Of a stretch of 64,000 nt of DNA, positions 33,295-42,362 are shown piece after piece. Positions within the stretch are counted from its first letter, which is position 1, and every line of letters begins with the position of its first letter. A program made the position numbers and the translations under genes. Source of the stretch: JAUXEH01 sp965533275 (GTDB lineage: Bacteria > Acidobacteriota > Aminicenantia > Aminicenantales > Aminicenantaceae); assembly GCA_965533275.1 (NCBI GenBank), contig CBESWG010000012.1:1-64000 (forward strand), read 5' to 3'. A model generated the notes under the pieces. The model saw nothing but the letters and a program-made list of their open reading frames with translations. It did no database searches and was not told the origin of the DNA.

Positions 33295-34734
33295 CTATAT
33301 GGAAGTATCGATCGAATCGTTCAACCTGCATGGGATAAATCTGCCACGCCCCTTCTCCGCCACACACTCTTCGCCGGCGATGATCAATTCGCCGCGTGAA
33401 AAGACCTTGACCACTTTTCCTTTGACATCGATGTTATCGTAGGCAGCGTAATCAGAAGCCATATGCAGCGTATCCGCATTCATGGTCCATTCTACCGAGG
33501 GATCGAAAAGTACGATGTCTGCATCTGCCCCGGGATTAAGGCTCCCCTTCCGAGGGGCCATCCCAAAAAGCCTGGCTGGTGCGGTGGAGACGATTTCAAC
33601 CATCCTCGGCAGGGAAATCCTGCCTTTGACGACCCCTTCGGAATAGAGGACCGTCAAACGCGGCTCGATCCCCGGCATCCCCTCCGGACACAGCTCGAAA
33701 TTTTCGTCACCGGCTTTTTTTGACTCCAAGGAAAAGGCGCAGTCATCCGTGGCGACAGTAGAAATTCGGCCGTCAGCGATCCCCCCCCACAATCCATCCT
33801 GTGTGGCCTTGTCCCGGATAGGAGGGGAACCCAGCCATTTGTAGCCATCCTCACGGGCCAGCACCTCGTTCGTGAAAAGGAGATAGTGGGGAGTGGTCTC
33901 TGCAAAGACAGCATAGCCGGAGCTGCGGGCAGAGCTCACCACATCAAGCCCGGCGAGGGAGGAAAGATGGACGACATAGAGCCGTCCTCCTGTCTGTTTT
34001 ACGATCTCGACGATGCGCCGGATGGCATTGGCTTCTGACTCTGGGGGCCTGCACAGGGAGTGGTCGATGGCCCTGGTGGTTCCGGCCCTCATCATGTCCA
34101 TGGCATTTCTGTCGATGATCGTGCTGTCCTCTGCATGTACCATCAACATGCCCCCGTGATCCCGAAGGCAGCGGGACAGATCCGCGAATTCCCCGTCGGA
34201 AATAAAGCGCCCGGGCCTGCCGCTGTACAGGTTTTCGGCGGAGTCCCCTACCAAGGTCCGATAGGTCATGAAGCATTTGAAAGTGGGCAGTCCGGCTTCG
34301 ATCAATCCTGGCACCTCTTCGATAATCTCGGGAGTGATATTCGAGAGGATGGGGTGTGCGCTCCAATCGATGAGCGCATTGTTTCTAGCCTGTTCTTCCT
34401 TGACCCTCAGAAGATTGATCAGCGGCTCTTCATGGATCTGATCCGAAAAATCGATAACGCTGGTCGTGCCGCCGAAGGCTGCCGCACGCGTGCCGGTGAA
34501 ATAGTCGTGTACGCCCCGGTGACCCTTGTTGCTCTCGTTGAAGTGGATGTGGGGATCGACCGCGCCAGGTAAGACCAGCAGTCCCCGCGCATCGAAAACT
34601 TCGTCAGCATCGTGGCCGGACAGGTCGCCGACAGCGTTGATGCTCTCCCCGGTGACGAGGATATCCTGTGTGGATACTGCCTGCCCCAGCACAACGGTTC
34701 CGCCCTTGATCAATTTGGTTGGGGATGTTTTCAC
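33295..34734 (-). CDS. Dihydropyrimidinase / D-hydantoinase / allantoinase-like amidohydrolase
   Basis: 479 residues if GTG 34734 is the start (GAGGC ten bases upstream); a TTG at 34755 would add seven residues. It is a cyclic amidohydrolase with a binuclear metal site: HIHFN after PGAVDP, the Lys in GLPTFKCFMTYR that is carboxylated in this family, LMVHAEDS, VVHLSS, TTPHYLLFT, SPPIRDK and the catalytic Asp in ATDDCAF. It opens a cyclic ureide or imide such as hydantoin, allantoin or dihydropyrimidine. No carbamoyl-hydrolase gene sits next to it. It heads the four-gene operon running to 29601 and ends in TAG. Dihydroorotase is less likely because of length and neighbours. Confidence 0.85.
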   Translation of the reverse strand: MKTSPTKLIKGGTVVLGQAVSTQDILVTGESINAVGDLSGHDADEVFDARGLLVLPGAVDPHIHFNESNKGHRGVHDYFTGTRAAAFGGTTSVIDFSDQIHEEPLINLLRVKEEQARNNALIDWSAHPILSNITPEIIEEVPGLIEAGLPTFKCFMTYRTLVGDSAENLYSGRPGRFISDGEFADLSRCLRDHGGMLMVHAEDSTIIDRNAMDMMRAGTTRAIDHSLCRPPESEANAIRRIVEIVKQTGGRLYVVHLSSLAGLDVVSSARSSGYAVFAETTPHYLLFTNEVLAREDGYKWLGSPPIRDKATQDGLWGGIADGRISTVATDDCAFSLESKKAGDENFELCPEGMPGIEPRLTVLYSEGVVKGRISLPRMVEIVSTAPARLFGMAPRKGSLNPGADADIVLFDPSVEWTMNADTLHMASDYAAYDNIDVKGKVVKVFSRGELIIAGEECVAEKGRGRFIPCRLNDSIDTSI

Positions 34735-34901
34735 TTCTGATCTGCCTCGACTCAATGTACCATTCGCGACCAGAGATTTCCAGCCTCCAGTCCCTCAGGG
34801 CCACCTCCGCCGATCCGGTGGATGCCTTGCGCTATGAGTGAGCCTAAACACACTCACACGGGGAGAGTACCCACAGTTGACTCCCGGCGCAGCCGGGGAT
34901 A

Positions 34902-37433
34902 TCACTCATAGCGCAGTGAATCGACAGGATTCGCGAGGGCGGCTTTGATGGACTGAAAGCTCACTGTGAACAGAGTGATGAGAAGGGCTGAGGCGCCGGA
35001 TAATAAAAAGACCCACCAGACCAGGCTCGTGTGAAAGACGAATCCCTGCAGCCATTTGTGCATCAGATAGTAAGCCACAGGCCAGGCCAGCAGATTGGCG
35101 ATCCCCACCAAGACCAGGAACTCTCTGGAAAGCAGGCCCACGATGGTGGCGCTACCTGCGCCCAATACCTTGCGGATCGCCACCTCCTTGGTCCGCTGCT
35201 CGGCCATGAACGAGATCAGTCCCAGCATTCCCAGACAGGAGACAAATAGGGCCAAAACTGTGAAATACTTGAGAAGATTTTTAAGACGCTCTTCCGTCTG
35301 ATATTGCCGCGCAAAATAATCATCCATAAATGAGTAATTAAAGACATAGTTGGGGACGGCGTCTTTGATCGTCGCCCCGATCCCTGTAATGGTAGCGGGA
35401 AGCTGCTCCGGCCTGACCTTCACGAACAGATTGAAATAGGGGAGATTTTTATAGAGCATAAATACGATCGGTTGAATGTCGTTGTGAAGGGATCGGGCAT
35501 GGAAGTTTTTCACCACCCCAACGATCTCGCCCTCATCCCGCCACATGGAGAACATGCGTCCGATGGGATCCTCATACCCTGTCATTTTGAGGGCGCTCTC
35601 ATTGATGATGTAATTGCCCGTATCAGTGGGGAATTCCTTGGAAAAGCTGCGCCCCTGGCTCATGGTCATGTTAAAAGTTTCGAAATAATCATAGTCGCAG
35701 CACACGAAACTGATGCTCTCATAGTCCTCGAAGCTCCGTCCCTCCCAGTAGACGGGATTGATATTGTTGATGGCTATGGGAATATTCGAAGCGGCGGTGA
35801 CATTCACGATCCCCGGATCCCGCAGCAGCCTTTCCTTAATGACCGGATATGAGGAGCGAACCTCTCTGCTCATGGGGATGATCAAAACCTGATCCTTGTT
35901 CATTCCCAGGTCGCTGCTCAGAATGAAGTTCATCTGCCGGAATATCATAACAGTGGAGACGATCAGAATGACAGCCGCCGAAAACTGAAAAACGATCAGG
36001 GCCTTGCGCAGGCGTTGACTACTGGATCCCTTCTCCGAGCCTTTTTTGATGCTCGTGATGGGTTGAAACGAGGAAAGGAACAGGGCCGGGTAGCTTCCTG
36101 AGATCAATCCCGTGACAAGCACTATCGAGACAAAAAGGCATGCCAATATAGGGAGACTCAGGATGTGCAGGCCCAGTTCTTTCTGGGCCAGTATGTTGAA
36201 GGACGGGAGAAGGAGCTTCACCAGCAGCAGGCTGATTAGGATAGATATGGCCACCAGCAGGAATGATTCTCCCAAGAACTGCCGGATGATGTCTCCTCGG
36301 GAAGCCCCCACGACCTTGCGCATGCCCACCTCCTGGGCCCGCTTCAGAGACCGCGCTGTTGCCAGGTTCATGAAGTTGATGCATGCGATAAGCAGTATGA
36401 GCGCCGCTACGATCGAAAAAAGATACACATACACCACTGGATCTGTACCCCTCACAGCATAGAGGTGCATCGATGCCACCGGCCGCAGTGAGATGTAGTA
36501 TTTGTTATTGGTCCGCTTGTCGGACTTGTTGATCGAGTCCACAATCTTCTGGCTTACGATCCCAGGATCTGCGTTGGCATCCAGTTTCACAAAACCCGGG
36601 CAGTCCATGGACCAGGTAAAGAGCCTGTCTTCACCAAAATAGTGGGACGAATGTGTCAAGAGGTCGAATTGAAAGGTCGAGTTGGCCGGGATGTTTTCAA
36701 TAACACCGGTTACGAACAGATCCACCCTGCCGTTAAACTGCACGGTTTTGCCCATGGGATCGTCGTCTCCAAAATATTTAGCAGCGGTATTTTCCGTGAG
36801 CACGATGGAATTGCGGTCGGCAAAGGCATTTTCGGCATTCCCTTTGACAAAGGCGAAGGAGAACATCTTCAGGAAATCAGGCTGTGCCAATGCGCAGTTT
36901 TCGTTGTATAGGCTGTCTCCCACCTTCATGAGTATAGTTTGCTCGGCGTATTGGCTACCCTGGATGACCTCCGGAAAATCGTTCTTTAGCGCTGGGATCA
37001 GGGCCCAGGGAGAGGACAGCCAGGACTGATTATCTCCCGAGACGACGATCTGATGGAGCTGGTCGAGATCCTGATGAAATCTGTCATAGCTGAGCTCATC
37101 AAAAACCCACAGCAGGATGAGCAGACAGCAGGCCATGCCGACAGCCAGCCCTGCGATATTGATAAATGAATAACCCCTGTGGCGGGCAAGGTTTCGGATG
37201 GCGATCTTCAAGTAGTTTTTGATCATCGTACCCCTCCAGCGGATGGATTCTCGAAAGAAGCGAGGCATGGCTTTGACAACTTCCCGCCTGTACCACCGCT
37301 TTGCTCTTTTTAGACCGAAACGGTTGACCTTGTCGCGGAAGATCTCCTCGATGTCCCTGAAATAGGCCTCATCGCGTTCTTGTGAGGACATTGTGTGCAG
37401 GAGGTGCCTCGGGATTTTGGGTGGAGGCTGCAT
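34902..37433 (-). CDS. ABC transporter permease, MacB/FtsX type with N-terminal soluble prefix
   Basis: 843 residues. The first about 68 are a charged, helical, soluble prefix (PPKIPRHLLHTMSSQERDEAYF onward), known from acidobacterial-type permeases whose genes follow PadR regulators. Then come helix 1 (RGYSFINIAGLAVGMACCLLILL region), a large periplasmic MacB-PCD domain, three helices around 345-460, a second periplasmic domain and a final three-helix FtsX domain ending SIKAALANPVDSLRYE. These permeases couple ATP use to envelope work (export of peptides, antibiotics or lipoproteins). The ATPase gene is not in the window. The ATG follows the padR TAG by one base, so the two genes are coupled. 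Confidence 0.9.
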   Translation of the reverse strand: MQPPPKIPRHLLHTMSSQERDEAYFRDIEEIFRDKVNRFGLKRAKRWYRREVVKAMPRFFRESIRWRGTMIKNYLKIAIRNLARHRGYSFINIAGLAVGMACCLLILLWVFDELSYDRFHQDLDQLHQIVVSGDNQSWLSSPWALIPALKNDFPEVIQGSQYAEQTILMKVGDSLYNENCALAQPDFLKMFSFAFVKGNAENAFADRNSIVLTENTAAKYFGDDDPMGKTVQFNGRVDLFVTGVIENIPANSTFQFDLLTHSSHYFGEDRLFTWSMDCPGFVKLDANADPGIVSQKIVDSINKSDKRTNNKYYISLRPVASMHLYAVRGTDPVVYVYLFSIVAALILLIACINFMNLATARSLKRAQEVGMRKVVGASRGDIIRQFLGESFLLVAISILISLLLVKLLLPSFNILAQKELGLHILSLPILACLFVSIVLVTGLISGSYPALFLSSFQPITSIKKGSEKGSSSQRLRKALIVFQFSAAVILIVSTVMIFRQMNFILSSDLGMNKDQVLIIPMSREVRSSYPVIKERLLRDPGIVNVTAASNIPIAINNINPVYWEGRSFEDYESISFVCCDYDYFETFNMTMSQGRSFSKEFPTDTGNYIINESALKMTGYEDPIGRMFSMWRDEGEIVGVVKNFHARSLHNDIQPIVFMLYKNLPYFNLFVKVRPEQLPATITGIGATIKDAVPNYVFNYSFMDDYFARQYQTEERLKNLLKYFTVLALFVSCLGMLGLISFMAEQRTKEVAIRKVLGAGSATIVGLLSREFLVLVGIANLLAWPVAYYLMHKWLQGFVFHTSLVWWVFLLSGASALLITLFTVSFQSIKAALANPVDSLRYE

Positions 37434-37434
37434 T

Positions 37435-37767
37435 CTAGGGCTCCGGAGTGTTCTTGAGAATTGAAGATACGCCCTTCCATGCGGCCTGACTGAGGGAGCG
37501 ATTGTCTTGGAGGGCAGCGATCCCCGCCCGGGTCAGCCGGTAGTAGCGCTTGCTCATGCCCCCCCGTTTGGGGATGGGTTTGCTCTGCGAACACTGCAGA
37601 TAGCCCCTCCTGACCAGGCGTTCGAGGGGAAAATAGACACTGCTGACAGAGACCTCCTTCCCCGTGATCTCATTGACAAAGTTATAGATGGAAACGCTGT
37701 AGGCGCCGTCCTTCAACTTGATCACGGCAATGAGGACCAGCTCCTCCAGCTTTGTCAGAAGTTCCAT
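37435..37767 (-). CDS. PadR-family transcriptional regulator
   Basis: 110 residues. A winged helix-turn-helix of the PadR type: LEELVLIAVIKLKDGAYSVSIYNFV, then the recognition region GKEVSVSSVYFPLERLVRRGYL and the wing GGMSKRYYRLTRAG. The short C-terminal helix would form the dimer. ATG 37767 has a GGAGG ribosome site seven bases upstream. It is co-transcribed with the permease gene that starts one base after its TAG. Two matching inverted repeats at 37785-37799 and 37827-37841 flank the likely promoter, so it probably represses its own operon. Confidence 0.93.
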   Translation of the reverse strand: MELLTKLEELVLIAVIKLKDGAYSVSIYNFVNEITGKEVSVSSVYFPLERLVRRGYLQCSQSKPIPKRGGMSKRYYRLTRAGIAALQDNRSLSQAAWKGVSSILKNTPEP

Positions 37768-37784
37768 GCGACTGCCTCCATTTT

Positions 37785-37799
37785 TTTAGATTGTCTAAA
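37785..37799. promoter_or_regulatory. Putative PadR operator, proximal copy
   Basis: TTTAGA-TTG-TCTAAA, a perfect 6-base inverted repeat with a three-base centre, 18 bases upstream of the padR ATG. The identical arms recur at 37827-37841, with centres 42 bases (four helical turns) apart. Confidence 0.65.
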
Positions 37800-37826
37800 T
37801 AAATAGACGTAGTATAGCCGGAAAGG

Positions 37827-37841
37827 TTTAGATATTCTAAA
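37827..37841. promoter_or_regulatory. Putative PadR operator, distal copy
   Basis: TTTAGA-TAT-TCTAAA, the second copy of the inverted repeat. Between the two copies, on the minus strand, lies TATACT, a good -10 element for padR. Binding of two dimers on the same helix face would cover the promoter. Confidence 0.65.
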
Positions 37842-38000
37842 AAAATTCCTATAATGTATGTATACTAGACTCCTAAACAGTTTGAGAGTTAGGAACCCCG
37901 AAGAGAGGAAGGACCAGGATCAAAGAAGGCCAGATCGCCCCTGATTTCTGCCTGCCCGGACTTGCGTGACAGGCAGCCACATTACTAAGGGATAATCCAA

Positions 38001-38423
38001 ATGCAGTTACACTTCGGGGAATACAGAATCCGGGACTGGCACGAAGATGATGCTCCCGGGATCGCAAAATACGCCAACAACTATAAAATCTCCAAGAATC
38101 TGAGGGATGGATTTCCCCATCCCTACCGCCTCGCGGATGCCGAAGAGTTCCTGGAAAAGGTGCGGCTTCAAGCACTCAGGACCTTTTTCGCCCTGGCTAC
38201 GGACACTGAGGTGATCGGAGGGATCGGCCTGGGCAAGGGCGAAGATGTGCACCGCCGCACGGCCGAGATGGGATTCTGGCTGGCCGAACCCTATGAGACG
38301 AATCCCGCCTCTGCCCGGGTCCTGGAAAAGGCCGGATTCAGGCTCGAGGGGATCATGCGGGCCAATGTGGTCAAGGAAGATAGGGTTCTGGACCAGCGCC
38401 TGTATGCAAGGATTAAAATGTAG
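38001..38423 (+). pseudogene. GNAT acetyltransferase with internal deletion of the acetyl-CoA site
   Basis: 140 residues in an unbroken frame, ATG 38001 with AAGGGAT upstream. The start (YRIRDWHEDDAPGIAKYANN) and end (NPASARVLEKAGFRLEG, then LDQRLYARIKM) match RimJ-type GNAT enzymes of about 170-180 residues. In the middle MGFWLAEPY joins directly to ETNPASARV. The intervening 33 or so residues, which in the family hold the Arg/Gln-x-x-Gly-x-Gly/Ala pyrophosphate loop and the next helix, are absent. Without them acetyl-CoA binding is unlikely, so I call it a decayed gene despite the intact frame. It ends in TAG. Confidence 0.65.
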
Positions 38424-38446
38424 CCCCGCTGGGGGCAGAGCACGGC

Positions 38447-39166
38447 TCAGTCTTCGATCCTGCGTGTCAGAAAACCCGAGGTCGAGACATAGACGAGGAA
38501 CGTGCTGGGCTCGTCGGAACCCTGGAAGACCGCACTCCCATAGACCGCATCCACCAGGGGGAAAGACGATCCGTGCCGGTAGAGAAATCCCCAGACAGGA
38601 TGATCTTCAAGCTCGACGAGGGAATGGATCGAGGAGGGTTTCAGCTTAGCGTCTGAAGTAAGGATGTACCGGCCCCGCAGGCGGGTGAGACGGTAGCGGG
38701 TGTGCTGGCCCAGGAAATTGGCCCATTTCTTCCATTTCAGGATGTCACCCTCGAGCACCCACTGGTCACCGCTGAGCCGATACTGCTGGATCTCATTGTC
38801 TCCCTCATCGGAAAACAGCTCGAGCGTGATAAGCTTTTCCTGCTCCTGTGGAAGGGGTGAGATGGTCACCTGCGCAACAGGATCCTCCCGGGTGAAGGTG
38901 TGATAAGCCTGGAAAAAAAAGCCCGCGAAGAATACGGCACAGAAACCGGCTGTCCAGAGGAGTATCAGGAGGAGGTTCCGCGTGCTGGCGATCGCCTTCG
39001 GAACAGAAGCCGGCTTCTTGGCCAGACGCTTGGCCATGAATTTGAGCCGCCGGCCGGAAAAGATCATAAGGAAGACCATTCCCAACAGGATCCCCAGCGT
39101 GCCGGTCAGGATCAACAGGTCCGCCCGAAAAGGAAAGATTGAAATTTCAGTGCTCCTCCCCCCCAT
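38447..39166 (-). CDS. Membrane protein of unknown function
   Basis: About 239 residues from ATG 39166; an in-frame ATG at 39187 is also possible and neither has a clear ribosome site. Two membrane helices are visible, about residues 17-37 (LILTGTLGILLGMVFLMIF) and 63-84 (LLLILLWTAGFCAVFFAGFFF). They are followed by a roughly 150-residue beta-rich domain outside the membrane, with TRYRLTRLRGRYIL and LVDAVYGSAVFQGSDE. I recognise no family. It stands alone between an acetyltransferase relic and another membrane-protein gene transcribed the other way. Confidence 0.6.
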   Translation of the reverse strand: MGGRSTEISIFPFRADLLILTGTLGILLGMVFLMIFSGRRLKFMAKRLAKKPASVPKAIASTRNLLLILLWTAGFCAVFFAGFFFQAYHTFTREDPVAQVTISPLPQEQEKLITLELFSDEGDNEIQQYRLSGDQWVLEGDILKWKKWANFLGQHTRYRLTRLRGRYILTSDAKLKPSSIHSLVELEDHPVWGFLYRHGSSFPLVDAVYGSAVFQGSDEPSTFLVYVSTSGFLTRRIED

Positions 39167-39241
39167 TATAGCGAAAGCACCAGACACATCAATACCTGAT
39201 TGTGTTTGAAATCATGCATTAATCACGATACCATTCTTGAC

Positions 39242-39838
39242 ATGTTTTCCCTTTCCATGCTTTCTCTGATCGGAGCCAACCTGGTTCCCCTGTTCGGTGT
39301 GCTGTTTTGGGGCTGGAGCCTGTCGGCAGTCATGATCCTTTATTGGTCGGAGAATGTCGTGATCGGCGTCTTCAACGTCCTGAAGATGGCGCTCGCCAAG
39401 GGAGAGGTCAAGGGCTCAAACATGCGTTTGAACAACAAAACAGTTACGGCCGCTCACCGGTCCTCCTTGACCGTCTTTTTCATGATGCACTTCGGGATTT
39501 TCACACTTGTTCACGGCATCTTCGTCTTCGCCTTCTTCGGCAAAGACATGCCGGCATGGTCCTTCCTGCTGACAGGATTCCTGTTCCTGTTTCTGAGCCA
39601 CGGGATATCGTTTGGGGTGAACTTCATCTGGAAGGGAGAATACCAGCGCATCGCCTTCACCGACCTATTCGTCCAGCCCTACAAGCGCGTGATCATCATG
39701 CACCTCACGATCATCCTGGGGGCCTACGCTTCCACCGCCCTGGAACTGCCCGAGGCCTCTCTGTTCATCCTCATCGGGCTCAAGATCGTCGTAGATCTTT
39801 TTTCCCATTCCAAGGAACACAAGAAATTCAAAACCTGA
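39242..39838 (+). CDS. DUF6498-like integral membrane protein
   Basis: 198 residues from ATG 39242 (an upstream in-frame start at 39200 is less likely because the protein family begins at a helix). About six membrane helices are visible. The segment FGVLFWGWSLSAVMILYWSENVVIGVFNVLKM is characteristic of DUF6498 proteins, as is FMMHFGIFTLVHGIFVF. The function of the family is unknown. It lies 92 bases upstream of cydA, but a strong promoter between them suggests separate control. Confidence 0.65.
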   Translation: MFSLSMLSLIGANLVPLFGVLFWGWSLSAVMILYWSENVVIGVFNVLKMALAKGEVKGSNMRLNNKTVTAAHRSSLTVFFMMHFGIFTLVHGIFVFAFFGKDMPAWSFLLTGFLFLFLSHGISFGVNFIWKGEYQRIAFTDLFVQPYKRVIIMHLTIILGAYASTALELPEASLFILIGLKIVVDLFSHSKEHKKFKT

Positions 39839-39863
39839 AGTTTCTTCAGCTCCGCTGCAGCGT

Positions 39864-39892
39864 TTGACATTGAAAACCGGTTGAAATATATT
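39864..39892 (+). promoter_or_regulatory. cydAp: Strong sigma-70 promoter of cydAB
   Basis: TTGACA (39864-39869), a 17-base spacer and TATATT (39887-39892). The spacer holds the palindrome AACCGGTT (39875-39882), which could be an operator for a redox regulator. Transcription would start near 39899; a ribosome site AAAGGAGAG lies about 7 bases before the cydA ATG. Confidence 0.65.
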
Positions 39893-39930
39893 TCCTGCCA
39901 ACGGGTTTCTAAATGTAAAGGAGAGATGGC

Positions 39931-41271
39931 ATGGACGCTGTTCTCTTGGCGCGAATCCAGTTCGGCCTGGTCGCGGGTTTCCACTTCCTGTTCCCCCCCA
40001 TCACCCTGGGGCTGTCGTTCGTGATCCTCATCCTGGAATCGCTCTACCTCAAGAAAAATGACGAGATCTTCAGGGAGGCATCCAGCTTCCTGATCAAGAT
40101 CTTGGGAGCGATCTTCGTTATGGGCGTAGCCACCGGGATCGTGCTGGAATTCGCCTTCGGCAACAACTGGTCGGAGTACTCCCGCATGGTGGGCGACATC
40201 TTTGGCGCTCCCCTGGCTGCTGAAGGTGTCTTCTCCTTTTTCCTGGAGTCGGTCTTTCTAGGCATTCTGGTGTTCGGACGAAGTCGGGTCTCAAAGAGGG
40301 CCTACTGGTGGTCTGCCTTCCTGGTATTTTTCGGATCGCATCTTTCCGGACTCTGGATCATTATCGCCAATTCCTGGATGCAGACCCCGGCCGGCTTCAA
40401 GATCGAGGGTGGCAGGGCCATACTCACGAACTTTTTCGAGGCGGCCGTGAACCATTCCACCTGGGTCCGCTATGTACACACCATAATCGGCGGCTGGATA
40501 ACCGGATCGCTCCTCGTGGTTGCCATCTCTGCATGGTTCCTGCTTAAAAACCGGCATTTCGAAACGGCCAAGCTGCTGCTCAAGGCTTCGCTCTGGGTAT
40601 TCATCATCAGTTCCCTGATCCAGCTCGGGGCCGGGCATGCCCACTCGATCCAGGTGACGGAGACGCAGCCGGAAAAGATGGCCGCCTTCGAGGCCCTCTG
40701 GGAAACCGAGGAAGGGGCGGCTTTTACCGTGTTTGGGATACCCGACGAGAAGGCACAGAAGACCCACCTGGCAATCAAGATCCCCAAGTTCCTGAGCTTC
40801 CTCATCCATTTCGATTTCAATGCCAGGGTGCTCGGCCTCGACGCGTTCCCGGAGGATGAGCGGCCGCCCGTTTTCCTTCCCTTCGTGTCCTATCACCTCA
40901 TGATCCTGATGGGGATGCTGTTCATCCTGATGTCGGTCATCGGGATCTACCTGTTGTGGCGGAAGAAGGCCTGGTCCACGCGCTGGTACCTGCGTTCGCT
41001 CCTGATTTTGTTCCCGCTGCCCCTCCTGGCGAACGAGTTTGGCTGGATCGCGGCCGAGGTGGGTCGGCAGCCTTGGGTGGTCTACAAGGTCCTCAGGACC
41101 GCTGACGCGGCCTCCAAGGTGGTACCGGCCGGGAACATCCTGTTCACGATAATCATGTTCACTGCCCTTTATACACTGATCGGCATAGTCGGGACCTCGA
41201 TCATCGTGAAGTTCGTCAAGGCGGGTCCTCTGCCCAAGCCGGCTGAAACACATGCGGAAGGAGAGGAATGA
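39931..41271 (+). CDS. cydA: Cytochrome bd ubiquinol oxidase subunit I
   Basis: 446 residues, about nine membrane helices. The protein holds the three haems of the bd oxidase, a high-affinity terminal oxidase that reduces O2 to water with quinol. Haem and quinol features are the N-terminal RIQFGLVAGFHFLFPPITLG (with the conserved His), GNNWSEYSRMVGDIFGAPLAAEG, FFLESVFLGILVFG, the second His in GAGHAHSIQVTETQPEKMAA and GRQPWVVYKVLRTADAAS. The Q-loop is short, as in CydA proteins outside Proteobacteria. Its stop overlaps the cydB start (ATGA). A bd oxidase suggests life at low or fluctuating oxygen. Confidence 0.95.
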   Translation: MDAVLLARIQFGLVAGFHFLFPPITLGLSFVILILESLYLKKNDEIFREASSFLIKILGAIFVMGVATGIVLEFAFGNNWSEYSRMVGDIFGAPLAAEGVFSFFLESVFLGILVFGRSRVSKRAYWWSAFLVFFGSHLSGLWIIIANSWMQTPAGFKIEGGRAILTNFFEAAVNHSTWVRYVHTIIGGWITGSLLVVAISAWFLLKNRHFETAKLLLKASLWVFIISSLIQLGAGHAHSIQVTETQPEKMAAFEALWETEEGAAFTVFGIPDEKAQKTHLAIKIPKFLSFLIHFDFNARVLGLDAFPEDERPPVFLPFVSYHLMILMGMLFILMSVIGIYLLWRKKAWSTRWYLRSLLILFPLPLLANEFGWIAAEVGRQPWVVYKVLRTADAASKVVPAGNILFTIIMFTALYTLIGIVGTSIIVKFVKAGPLPKPAETHAEGEE

Positions 41272-42287
41272 TGGAGACCTGGGATATCTTGCGCAACATC
41301 TGGTACGTCCTGATCGGAGTCCTGCTGGCTGGCTACTCCATCCTGGACGGATTCGACCTGGGGATCGGAACCCTGGTGCCTTTCCTGGGAAAGAACGAGA
41401 AGGAAAAGAAGACTCTGTACAATGCCATCGGTCCCTTCTGGGACGGAAACGAAGTGTGGCTGCTCACGGGAGGCGGCGCCCTGTTCGCTGCCTTCCCCCA
41501 TGCCTATGCGACCGTCTTCAGCGGGTTCTACCTGGCCTTGATGCTGGTCCTGTTCGCGCTGATCCTGCGTGCCGTGTCCCTGGAGTTCGCCGCTCACGAT
41601 GATAAGAAACGCAGGGGATTTTGGGAGCTGCTTTTCAATCTCGGCAGCTTCCTCCCCGCCCTGCTCTTCGGAGTGGCCCTCGGCAATGTGGTCGTTGGCG
41701 TTCCACTGGATGCGCACATGGAGTACACCGGGAACTTCTTCACCCTGCTCCGCCCCCTGCCCCTGATATTCGGGGCATTGGGATTGTTCGCCTTCCTGGT
41801 GCACGGGAGCTCCTTTGCGGCACTGAAGACCGAGGGAGAGCTTCAGGCCCGGGCCCGAAAAAAGGCCCTACGTTTCTCCTGGCTCTACATGATCATGTTC
41901 ATTCACTCTTTCGTGGTGGTCCTGATCTACATGCCCTACGCTTTAAAACGGCCCTTGGCTTGGATATTTGCTGTGCTGGCAGCGGTGTGCTGGGTGTTCC
42001 TGAGAAAGGCCATCCGAGCCGGAAGAGACGGTAGGGCCTTCTTTTTCTCGGCGGCCGGTTTCCTGAGCCTATGGGGCATCATCGGGGCGATCCACTACCC
42101 CAACCTGGTCAAGGCCAGCAACGGAGATGCGCTCAGCATCACGCTCATCAACGCCTCGTCCAGCCAGCTGACGCTCACCGTGATGCTGATCATCGCACTC
42201 ATCGGGATGCCCCTGGTCATCGGTTACACCATATACTCCTACAGAGTATTCAAGGGGAAAGTCCGGCCTGAAGACAGCGTTTACTGA
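41268..42287 (+). CDS. cydB: Cytochrome bd ubiquinol oxidase subunit II
   Basis: 339 residues with about eight to nine membrane helices, normal for the family. Signatures are WYVLIGVLLAGYSILDGFDLGIG, GPFWDGNEVWLLTGGGALFAAFP, YATVFSGFYLALML and LRAVSLEF. It stabilises CydA and helps bind haem. It is translated from an ATG overlapping the cydA stop. I see no cydX-like micro-gene in the 75 bases after it and no CydDC transporter genes nearby. Confidence 0.95.
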   Translation: MMETWDILRNIWYVLIGVLLAGYSILDGFDLGIGTLVPFLGKNEKEKKTLYNAIGPFWDGNEVWLLTGGGALFAAFPHAYATVFSGFYLALMLVLFALILRAVSLEFAAHDDKKRRGFWELLFNLGSFLPALLFGVALGNVVVGVPLDAHMEYTGNFFTLLRPLPLIFGALGLFAFLVHGSSFAALKTEGELQARARKKALRFSWLYMIMFIHSFVVVLIYMPYALKRPLAWIFAVLAAVCWVFLRKAIRAGRDGRAFFFSAAGFLSLWGIIGAIHYPNLVKASNGDALSITLINASSSQLTLTVMLIIALIGMPLVIGYTIYSYRVFKGKVRPEDSVY

Positions 42288-42362
42288 GTACTATTTCGGA
42301 TCAATACGTCCTCGATCCTCCGGGGTTGAGTCCGTTTCTTCTAAACACCCGGTGAGGACAGG

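Noticed and set aside
40291..41253. Minus-strand open frame of 320 codons
   Set aside because: Shadow of cydA, caused by G+C-rich third positions.
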